From: Rhypophila decipiens | Taxonomy: Eukaryota > Ascomycota > Sordariomycetes > Sordariales > Naviculisporaceae | DNA length: 64,000 nt | Reading direction: 5' to 3' | Assembly: GCA_033297075.1 (NCBI GenBank) | Contig: MU858078.1 | Span: forward strand, 186,001 to 250,000 | In this document: positions 10,523 through 19,885 of the stretch, in pieces | Layout of the letters: each line of letters opens with the position of its first letter | Numbering within the stretch: the first letter of the stretch is position 1 | Made by a program: the position numbers and the translations under genes | Notes under the pieces: generated by a model | The model's database searches: none | What the model was told of the DNA's origin: nothing | The model's input: only the letters and a program-made list of their open reading frames with translations

Positions 10523-11315
10523 CCAGTCAACTAGGCCAAATACGGAAAAATAGGCTATTTTAGAAGTAGTATAGTGTTCTGTTAAGCTGCAAGCCTCTAC
10601 AGGGTAGGCTGCAGTACAGTAACCCTATAGAGGATGCTGTAGATCGGGCTCGGTAATCCACAGCGTGCGTAGCGGAAGACGTAGCTTATAGCTACACCGG
10701 TGTTGGTGAGACGTGGAAACAGCGAACAATTCGGCTGTAACGTAGTGGTGGTGCAGTGAACGATTCAACTGCAATGGTAGGTGTAGTGGTGAACGATTCA
10801 ACCAAATAAATACAAGTGAAGGCACAACGAACTGTGCGCTGTATAAGAGAGGAGAGGGCTCTGAATTACAATAACTATTGTACAGGAGATCTGCTGCTCT
10901 GCCTGTCACGGCTGCCACACTCTGAATTCCACAAAGTGCCACTCAGAGTTGACCACTTACAGTTCCACACAGAGCTGAAAAGCAGAGAAAGAATGCAGGC
11001 CTTACTTATAGTTGTAGGCCTACATTCCAGAGCATTCCAAAGGAAAGAAACACTAGAATACAAAAGCAAAGAGCTACATTCCAGAGGGTTCTGTGGGGTT
11101 GACCCCTGAGGGTTCACGGGGCAACGGCCATTCCTAAACTGTACAAGTCTGGCCCACCAGAACTTATCCCATACAGTAACGGCGGTGTGCTGAATGGGTA
11201 TATAACCATTGAATTGCAGAAGGTTCTGATAACTTCTGTAATTTGAGCTCCTTTTTAGGAACGGTTTGGCCGAGTGGTATGGTTCTTGGCGCTCGCCGTC
11301 ACTCATACTGGAACT

Positions 11316-11459
11316 TGTAACGATCGTGACATACCACACCACTACGTAACATAGCCCAAAAGAGCAACTAGACTTGATTGGAAGATCCAATCAAGTAAAT
11401 GGTATGTATAGTACGTATGAGGGTGTATAAGGTGATTGTTCCTCTATACGATCCTCACA
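11316..11459 (+). mobile_element. solo LTR with 5-bp target site duplication
   Basis: 144 bp beginning TGTAACGATC and ending CCTCACA. It is flanked by the same five bases, GAACT, at 11311-11315 and 11460-11464. TG...CA ends plus a 5-bp duplication are the expected footprint of an LTR retrotransposon reduced to a solo LTR. An internal GTGTATAAGG could be the LTR TATA box. No gag or pol coding sequence is present between or beside the two copies. The short length suggests a Ty1/copia-like or TRIM-type element, which is inference. Confidence 0.85.
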
Positions 11460-11632
11460 GAACTTATCCTACACTGAGCCATAGCACTGCAATGGCATCC
11501 AGTTCAACAAATACTTATATTATTTAGTTAAAGAAAGCCGTAATCTAACTAAATAGAGTTTTTCTCTGTACTAGTTAACTAGGCCAAATACGGAAAAGTG
11601 GGCCATTCCAGAAGCAGTATAGCGTTTAACAG

Positions 11633-11697
11633 CCTCTAGGTCAAACTCGTATCGCTGTGATGAAGTCCATCATAACGGCACAGGTTTGACGTGGAGG
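11633..11697. repeat. short hairpin repeat, second copy of the 10051-10113 unit
   Basis: 65 bp that folds back on itself (CCTCTAGGTCAAACTCG at the left, CAGGTTTGACGTGGAGG at the right). It is followed by the linker in its most symmetrical form, TTAATGTC...GACATTAA at about 11701-11724. It matches the unit at 10051-10113 with scattered differences. Confidence 0.65.
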
Positions 11698-12032
11698 CAT
11701 TTAATGTCCTCGGCAAGACATTAAAGCGCTGGACTTCTCTCTTCTTTTTTGATCCTCCTCTCGTCAATCACTGTGACTTGCCCTCAGCAAACTTTGGCCG
11801 TTGCGAACGAGTTTGACGCCACGAAAACTCAAACTGGAGCTCTCCTGGGCAGGATGTTTAAACGCCTGTCTGCCACACTTTTGCCTCTGCGAACAAGTCC
11901 GACAATCCCAGCTCCCGATAACCCTGGCTCCGAATCCTCACTCCTGCCTTTGCGATGGACTCTTAGTGGTTCGAGTCTACAAGGGGGCTGCGACCTCTTG
12001 CACTTGTGCTTGGGTGTCGTCATCTTTTCATC

Positions 12033-12106
12033 ACCGTCCTAGCTTAGTGGTAAAGCGTCCTCGAGTCACATTGAGGAAGAGAGCAGTTCGATTCTGCTGG
12101 GCGGCA
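12033..12106 (+). tRNA. degenerate tRNA-like sequence (tRNA-Val CAC-like; pseudo-tRNA or SINE head)
   Basis: An A box (TAGCTTAGTGG, 12040-12050) and a B box (AGTTCGATTCT, 12085-12095) are spaced as in a tRNA gene. The D stem GCTT/AAGC, T stem AGCAG/CTGCT and six of seven acceptor pairs form. The first acceptor pair is A-C, and the anticodon arm (TCCTC/GAGGA) has a 10-nt rather than 7-nt loop holding TCAC, so it would not make a normal tRNA. It lies in a repeat-rich block, so a tRNA-derived SINE head is as likely as a decayed tRNA gene. No TTTT terminator follows directly. Confidence 0.45.
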
Positions 12107-12639
12107 TACCTTTGTTTCGACGCAGACGGTCGTCGTTTGTTGTTTACCCCTGAATAGTCTTGTCATAGACAACGAAACAGTGGACGACCGATCCCCTGTA
12201 ACCCCTATCTTGCAGCGGCCCCACATAGCTCGATGAGCCGCCAAACCCCGCCATAGGTATCACAGAACCTCCAGCTCTTTACACTGTATGACAACGCACC
12301 TGCGAGCAACCTTTATTACGACTTTCCTCTACTAGATGCGAATCTCCCTTCTTCCGAGGCTCATTGTATTTGTCTCTGGCTTGGTCTATTGATCTGCTCC
12401 CCTTCTCGACTGTACAATAGCAAGGACAAGCTTGTTTGATCATGTCATCTCAGGTAACACTGCGCAATCTCGCATGCTGACATGATGGGGTAAATCGGCC
12501 GCCGCTACGAAAATCATAGACGACCAACTACGGACGATCTCGTTCCCGTTAACGCGATATCAACAACGCGACAAAGCCTCAAGCCGCCAACAACACTACA
12601 TACACGATCCATGATACCAATCCATTTTTGCACCGAACC

Positions 12640-13750
12640 ATGGCCATAACCGACGTCCCGCCCGCCGACTGCCCGCCATGGCTCGTCCCCGCACACACAG
12701 TCCTGCTCAGCATCGGCGTGCTCTTCTGGGACGCGACCTACCTCCTCATGACGCACCGCGCCCTGTCCACAAAATCCTACGGCATGCCCCTCCTCGCGCT
12801 GGCCATCAACCTCTCGTGGGAGCTCGTCACGGTGCTGTTCGTCTGCGAGACGATGCTCGACACGATCGGGTTCTTCTTTTGGCTCTTTCTCGACATTGGC
12901 ATCGTCTACACCACTGTCTTGTTTGGCCCGCGCGATTGGGAGGGGACTAGTCCGTTTATTGGGAAGAATATCGGGTGGATACTGGGTATCATGACGGCTG
13001 TTGCGTTTGTCGGGAATTATACGTTTACCATGTGGTGGCTTTCTGAGCCGGGGATTGGGTTTGGGAATAAGACGGGAAAGTGGTGGAGGGGTACAGAGGG
13101 GATTGACTCGTCCGAGTTGACGTTTTGGACTGCGGGTGTTGCGCAGGTTGTCTTGTCGGCGGGGAGTATCGCTATGCTGGTTGTGAGGGGCCATTCTGGG
13201 GGGACCAGTTATGCGATTTGGTAAGTTTTGCTGTTTTGTTTGTTTGCTTGTTTGCTTCCTTCACATTTCTCTGCTGTCCAGACGAAGCAAATCGGGCAGA
13301 GAATGGCAAATATGCCCGGCATCGGGTCTGGACCCTTGGAGCCGAAATGTTCGACGCCACACGCAAGTTGATCGCCGAACGGGCTTCAGCCATGCGTGTC
13401 AAACGTCTTGATCATTTTTTCCACTTGTAGCGCCGCGCATGCGGTCCCCAAGCCCATACTTGACGAGACTGAGTTAACAGATGCGTACATTATACAGGTT
13501 CTCGAGGTTCATGGGCACGGTATTCGGCCTCGTACTGGACAACCTCTTGATGTGGTGGTACTGGCCCGACGGCTACATCTGGCTGGTGCATCCCTTTGCC
13601 GTCTTCCTCTGGGGGACGTCCATCGCCTGCGACGTAGTGTACCCTTTTCTTCTCTATCAGATTCGCCGGTCAGAGATACAGCTTCCCGACGGTAGCCTCA
13701 AGCGTGGTGACGGGTCGAGCATGTCGGTTTCGGACAAGAAGACGAGGTAG
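12640..13750 (+). CDS. Pyr4/PaxB-like integral-membrane terpene cyclase family protein
   Basis: Two exons, 12640-13220 and 13498-13750, give 277 aa. The 277-nt intron (GTAAGT...ATACAG) is long for this window, but the splice restores YAIWFSRFMG, the expected family transition. The sequence is a run of about seven hydrophobic helices. The family's key acidic sites are visible: NLSWE (57-61) in helix 2 and the LDNLLMWWYWPDG segment (206-218). The family cyclises epoxidised prenyl chains on meroterpenoids or indole diterpenes in the ER membrane; some members are orphans of unknown substrate. No prenyltransferase, GGPP synthase or epoxidase lies within this window, so its pathway cannot be assigned. 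An upstream TTG at 12628 is not used; the ATG at 12640 fits. Confidence 0.83.
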
Positions 13751-15236
13751 CTAGGCGGTTGATATGGTATGCGTCATATGCAGTAATTCAGCAGCAAGTG
13801 GCCTGATAACGGTCGTGATCCTTGCCAGTGGCTGTCGCGGTTGCATATTGACAAGTTGACAGGCTCTTGTGTGGCGCCGCCAACCGCCGGACAAATGCAC
13901 GACGGTTCGAAACCAGCTTTCTCGGCAGATGGGATCTATCATGTGCTATCTTTTGTGATGAGTTCGTACAGAGCACTCGTAATGACAGAAGCACGACGTG
14001 CTGTCCGCCAAAGGCGAAAATAAACGATTTGGGCCCGACAGTCTGGTAACGAGCCACTCCAAGATACTGTGCCGCTTTTTGTGGTTTGGGTGACATCCCA
14101 ACATAATTATAGGATAGCAGCGCGTCTATCGCGTCCGCCTTGATGAGGAGGTATGCAAGGTTTTCTTTTCTCACTTGGGTGTCTCAACGGCATGCCACGC
14201 TCCGCACAAAAGCTCGTGGGGGGTTAGTCCAAGTGTATCGTCGAGTGGTTGGTGCAGAATGGGCGTTGGGCGGATAAACGTCACCCTTGTCTGGTGAAAC
14301 CAAGATCTTCCACACCACCAGATTTATGGCTGGGCAGCTGGGTTGAGGTAGTTGAGGTCTGATACACTCACACAGTTCCCCTTTTTGCAAGGCCATGGTA
14401 CGGATAGATTCATCCAGTTTCTGACATCACTAAAGTCCAGACCGACGTTGCGTCCATTGAACAAACGCCACGCCAAGGGTCGTACCAAACTGCCGGGTAT
14501 TGCACTTCCCATTTCGTCCTTGTGCAGTGGAAAACGGACCGTGAGATGGTCTTGCCTCCGTTTTTGCTGGGAAGTACCTCTCCAACAGAAGCTTTGTATT
14601 GGGCTTTGGGGTATCGGTGTCACCATCCTGTTGATGGTGTGTTTGGGCATTGATGGCTGTTCTGCTTTCGCCAGTGATAGACACACACGAATCACTGATG
14701 ATGCAAATGACTCTTTGGGATGCGGTCATCTTTGGATATTATCCGGGTTGATCTTGCTTTACAGTCAGTGATCATAAAGATTGACTATTCAAAGCGAGAG
14801 GGCCGAATCAAGCGGCAACGCATCATCTCCTTGACAGACAAGGTCAACAGGCTAGCACCAAAGTTAGCCATGCTCTCGGAGACTTCTCTGGGCTGCCTTC
14901 TGAACGGTTTATCACACCCTCAGTGGCTAGTGACCTGACCAGGAGGGCGGGGGTGCGCTCCCGAAGCCCGCTCAGCCACGGTTTAATTAATTCAGTGGCT
15001 CAGGTTGAACGCCGACTACCACCGTACGTGCATGACCCGATATTCAACTATCCGTGGTGTGACCAAGAGACTCTTACCACCACCAAAGCCCCGCAGCCAG
15101 TAATCCTCATCCGTTGTGCTTCTGCCCACATCACCTCCGCAGACAATTGGCGAACATCGAGTTCGGCGTCGAGTCCTATCTTTCTGAGTTAACTACAAAT
15201 CTGATATCAAGATGTCAGAGCGTCTGCTCAACTGAA
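13751..15236. other. intergenic, nothing recognised
   Basis: Only short overlapping open frames on both strands, none with protein-like features or plausible splice partners. Confidence 0.5.
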
Positions 15237-17569
15237 ATGGAACGCCTGTCATTGGCTGCAGCTATTATTACGGTGATCTCAGCAGCCTCCAAGCTCTCCG
15301 GCCGCATCAAGGCCCTTTCCGAGGAGTTTAGGGTTCTTCCTGGAGACTTCATGAGCTTGCGCGACGAAGTAAGCGATTATCAGGCACCAAACATGTTGCC
15401 AAAAGTGGTCTTGTGTGAGGCTGCTGCGTATAATATGCTGACTGTGGTAATTCCTTGATAGGTTGAGACTACGCGCGGAATGCTCGAGATCATTAAGCAG
15501 TTTCTAGCTTCGGCTCCCTTTGACGAGATAGACATGCCTGTCTCCGAGACGGTTCAAATCCAGGCGACTTCCGATCTACTACGGACATATTTCGACGAGA
15601 TTTTGCACCTTATAGACAGCGCCCGCCATGATGCGCTGGCAAAGCAGGGCCGGGGAAGGTTCGTCCTCAGGCTAGAAGCTTCGAGACAAAAGGAGGGTAT
15701 TCTTCGGGAAAGAGATCGATTATCATCAGTCATGATGGGGTTGAATCTTCACTTACTTAAAAGGTTTCACTTACTTGAAAGGTATGGGGGCCCAAGTTGC
15801 TTACGAACACTCGGGAAACCCAAGACTGTAGAAACCAATGAATGTTGACACACCACTCAGATCCCTGGACAGCCCGACTCTTGTTTCCCCTTCGCTCAAA
15901 CGTGTCGAGGCCTTCCGGCTCGAAGAGAAGCCGACCCAGTCATCACGGGCGGAATGGACGGTGGCACCCAAAAGATTGACCTCTCTTGAAATGGGAAAAC
16001 TTTCCGGTCGCCAATTCTTCAAACTACAAAAACGATCGTTCGCACCAGTGGTACCAGTTGAAGCTCCAGGGGCCATGGACTTTCTCGTCCACGTCAAAAC
16101 CATTTTATCTGGGAGATGTGGTAAGAGCTGTCGGTGCCAATGTCATGCGACTAATGCTCGGTATATTTTACAAACTACTACCCATCCAGAATGGTTCTCT
16201 CGCATCTTCGGCCATTTCTTTATGACCTAGAACCGCCTCCCTCTCCTGGGTTCGTCGTATTGCACAATCCGCTCATGTCGGCGCGACCCCGGGACGACCG
16301 TTACTTGCATGTACCACTTCCCGACTTGGTACTATTGGCGTCGTTCAGTACGACTGGGGGTGGATTTTGGAAAGCCCGGTATGGCTGCACACTTGAAATA
16401 TATAGTACAGATTCCGTACAGCCATGATGTCTGGAATTCTCTGACGTGGAACAACATACCAAGGCTGAAGTATTTGTTTGGGACAAACATGCTTAGCCCT
16501 AATGTTGTCGGAGAGAATGGTGAGTCTCTGTTACTGGTGAGTGGCCATTTCCTAGTGTGACGACATCTATTTCGTGACGACATCTAATTCGTGACTGCGA
16601 CGATACTAAATTGCACACTGTAGTACTGTCTGGACAACTTAAACTGCTGGCCTGCCGCCGAATTCCTGCTTATCCACTTCACTGGTTACGACGTCCAAGA
16701 TCCTGACAGATATGGCAGGTGAGATTTCCACGTGGAAGTTGATACGGGCTCGTACATGTCTAATTTGATTCAATCTTCAAAGGACCGCACTTGATGCCGC
16801 AGTCCTGAAACTTGCCTTACGCGGAGATACAGCTTCCTTCTCCACCGAGGAGGCGCTGCTCTACCGCAAGATCATAGACATGGCTGTCTATGAAGATCAT
16901 GATTATGCCATGAGCGCAATCGACGACGCGGCTGTAGGCCGTGCCAGCATCAGCCACCAAGACATTATTGACCCTACGGACATCAATCGCAGTGACTCGG
17001 GTGGCCGAAAGCAACTTCACTGGTCCACTCTCCGCGGTGATAGCAAGACCATAGCTGTTTTACTGCAGTATGGCGCGCATGTTGATGCTCGAGATCGTCT
17101 TGACAGAACAGCATTGCATACCGCTGCCCATCTTGGCCTGTTGGAGACAGCGCAGATGCTACTCAAAGCGGGCAGTGACGTCAACGCAGTTGACCTGTTT
17201 GGAAACACGCCATTGCACTTCGCAGCATTAAGGCAGTCCTTTGAGCTGGTGAGTGCCTTGCTCCAGTGGGGTGCCGATCCCACAGTGAGGAATAGAGAAG
17301 GGCTCAGCCCGCTCCATATGCCTGCAACCTCCTACTTCCTCAAAGACTCTGCATCGGTGGTACCAATGCTAAACGCCCTTGTATCGGGAGGGGCATCTTT
17401 TGAAGGATGCGAGGGTGGAATGACGCCTATCATGAGGGCCGTAATAAGGGGACATGTCCCAATGTTTTGTGCTCTTCATGCATTAGGTGGCCCACAGACG
17501 ACGAGATTGAAATATTTACGCTGCTGGTGGACGAGCTTCGAGAGAGGAAAGATGAATGGGCACAAATAG
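15237..17569 (+). pseudogene. fungal N-terminal-domain / ankyrin-repeat protein with an in-frame stop
   Basis: Five exons by my splicing: 15237-15368, 15462-15781, 15861-16536, 16624-16718 and 16783-17569; together 2010 nt, which is in frame. The N-terminus (MERLSLAAAIITVISAASKL) is the helical domain found at the head of many fungal STAND/ankyrin proteins. A CGKSCRCQCH cluster and a YHFPTWYYWRRSV block follow, in the family's usual order. At least three ankyrin repeats lie at about 485-635 (RTALHTAAHLGLLETAQMLL, NTPLHFAALRQSFELVSALL). Codon 274 is TAG at 16228-16230. The frame continues with family-like sequence on both sides (SRIFGHFF before, LPLLGSS after), and I found no intron that removes it while keeping frame. 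The ankyrin region ends abruptly where the next gene's frame takes over. Such proteins are linked to fungal non-self recognition, but function here is inference. Confidence 0.7.
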
Positions 17570-19885
17570 CCTATGGCAGTGGAACTGGTCGAAAGAAGCC
17601 GCTAATTGGCACCGACACTGTCAGAGAGTGTGTCCACGGCGATAATTCCTCCGCTTCGGATTCCGATTCTGATAACCAGTCATTCTGGTCCGCTAGCGAA
17701 GACGTTGCGGACACCATGGCGAGCGGATCGGAGGGCGATATTGGGACTTATAAATGCCCTAAAACTTGGTCAAGTCGGGAATCATCAAAAGAGGTTATGC
17801 GTGGGGAAACAGCATCCACTGCTTCCAGCACGGGAAAAGCAAAGGATGCGATGGGAGACGTCCCATATGCTGGGTCAGAATGGAGGAATAACGGCCGCAA
17901 TGACAGACGAGCGGAGCACATTCGAGTAAACGTAAGTCCTCGGCCCCACCATGTTACCAATGTGTTTATATCAGGGGCAACTTGTATTGACGCTTGTGTA
18001 GAACTGGTTCCAGGAAAGGGTCACGAAAGAACCAGAAGCCACTGAGTCCATCAAAAACTCCAAATCTGGCGAATTTGGGTCTTCAGCGTCGCCTGTCGAT
18101 GTCTTCCATTACGACGAAAATGGGTCTCTGCTTCTGGGCGAAAAGCCCCTGAATACGAATCACAACCATGCAGGAGACCCAACGCCTTGTCAGGCAAAAC
18201 ATGGATCAGAATCAAGGGAAGAAAACAAGAACGAGATGGAAAGCGATTCTTGCTCCTCGGAAACAGTGGATGGCGCTACTCTTGAAAATATGTTCTCCGT
18301 TGATCTGAAGGTCGAATTTGTGCAGTACATTGTGCGCCAATTCCCCACCAGCGAATTTGGCCAGGATTCGGGGCAGAGAGTGGAAGATATATCTTCGCTC
18401 CGAGAGACTCAGACCCCTGCAACCTACCGGCGTGTTCGACAGCAGCAGAGGAGTCAGAACCCACGAAACAGAACCACCAGCCACAACGGTGAAGGCGACG
18501 AGGATGAGGAGAATGATGTTCCGTGCCCACCACTGGGTGAATCTGACACCGACTCTGATGGAAAGCTACTAGCGTGTCCATATTACAAATGGAAGCCCCT
18601 CACACACAGAAGCTGTCAAAAGAAAGTTCTCAAGGAAATCAATCGGCTGAAAGCTCACCTATGGCGTTGTCACGAGCCGCCCATTCACTGCCCAATCTGC
18701 TTTGACGAGTTCCAGACTGAGCAGAGCCGTGACACACACTTACGCGCTCGAAGCTGCAGCTTGAAGAAAGCGCCCGACTGGGATACCATAACGGCTGACC
18801 AGAAGTCCAAAATCAAGAGGCGTGCGGACCCGAAAAAGTCCAGAGTCGAGCACTGGTTCGACATATTCAGAATTCTCTTCCCTGGGCACCCAATACCGTG
18901 CAGTCCTTTTGTGGATATACTCCTGTCGAACGAACTTTGCAACCTTCGGAATTTCATCGCCCGAAGTTGGCGGCCGATATTCGATGCCCAGGCGGAGCAG
19001 CGACTCCCAGAATGCCTCAGAACGCATACTGAGGCCGTCCAAGAGTTCTCCCATGCAGTTTTCGAAGACACTGTCTCGGTTCTGCTAGACCTCTTCGAGA
19101 GATCTCGTCAAGGATCTGGCGTGTCTGTGACGTCAGACCCAATTGAGGCGAGCGTTCAAGACAGTGGCAGTCTCGTGTGGTCTGAGACTTCGGCTGTCGA
19201 ACCTAGAGGCTCCTCTTCAGTGACATCGGTTATGACTGCGTCCCAAGCAGTATCAAGCCAGCTTCATCTTCTGGAAGCCACCACAGAACAGACGGAGCTG
19301 GGACTGGAGCTCGGGAGATACAATCCACATATTTCACAACCGGATAGTACGGGCGTTATCGGAAACACGGGACACGGATTTGACTCTTTCACAGCTGAAG
19401 GAATGGACATCGACTTTAACAACTTGGTCCAGTTCAACTTTCCTTTAAAGGTCGCCCTGTGTAAACATTATTACATTGCCTTTGGTGTAAAAAGCCACAG
19501 ACTCGCAAAGCCACCGACCAAGATCCCGGCCATGTTTATAGGTCAAATAATTCACCTGCCCATTGGACGGCTTTTGTCTGAATCTTCCAATTTGACCACC
19601 GACGAGGTGATTTTATGGAGACTGGTGAAGAAAGCAAGTGCTGCACTGCCGCATTCTACCCCAACACTCACATCCCTCCACGCTAGCCCAACTGTCGTCC
19701 CGATCAACACTGACAAAATCACAGCCACACTAAGCCAGACGCATGAAACGGGTCTGCTGAACTTGAATGCCATCGTCACCACGGGTTCTACCGGGCCCCT
19801 TATCCCTTTCTCGATGTCAATCTGTGGTTCATCAACAGCGCACCCATTAGAAACCTCGATGTATGATTTGGAAAGATATATATGA
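17407..19885 (+). CDS. large protein with C2H2-like Cys/His cluster
   Basis: Exon 1 17407-17931, intron 17932-18001 (70 nt, GTAAGT...TGTAG), exon 2 18002-19885; up to 802 aa if the ATG at 17407 is used. That start overlaps the ankyrin gene in another frame, so the true 5' end is unsure. The protein is acidic and Ser-rich early (SSASDSDSDNQSFWSASEDV, DEDEEND). A Cys/His cluster starting LLACPYYKWKPLTHRSC and ending CPICFDEF...THLRARSC lies around residues 364-427. This pattern of one degenerate and one C2H2-like finger recurs in fungal proteins of the heterokaryon/NLR-like repertoire. The final 150 residues look less protein-like and could include an unrecognised intron or read-through. No function can be named. 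The gene may be the 3' half of the preceding one. Confidence 0.6.

Noticed and set aside
10379..11459. Reading the 144-bp inverted pair as terminal inverted repeats of one DNA transposon
   Set aside because: The right copy alone is flanked by its own 5-bp duplication and has TG...CA ends, which fits an LTR better; there is no transposase frame between.
12514..13194. 226-codon minus-strand open frame over the terpene cyclase
   Set aside because: Shadow of the cyclase exon; Arg/Pro-rich, no domain.
16161..16230. 70-nt GTATAT...CTAG intron that would remove the TAG in the ankyrin gene
   Set aside because: It would shift the frame and lose the YHFPTWYYW block that follows in the original frame.
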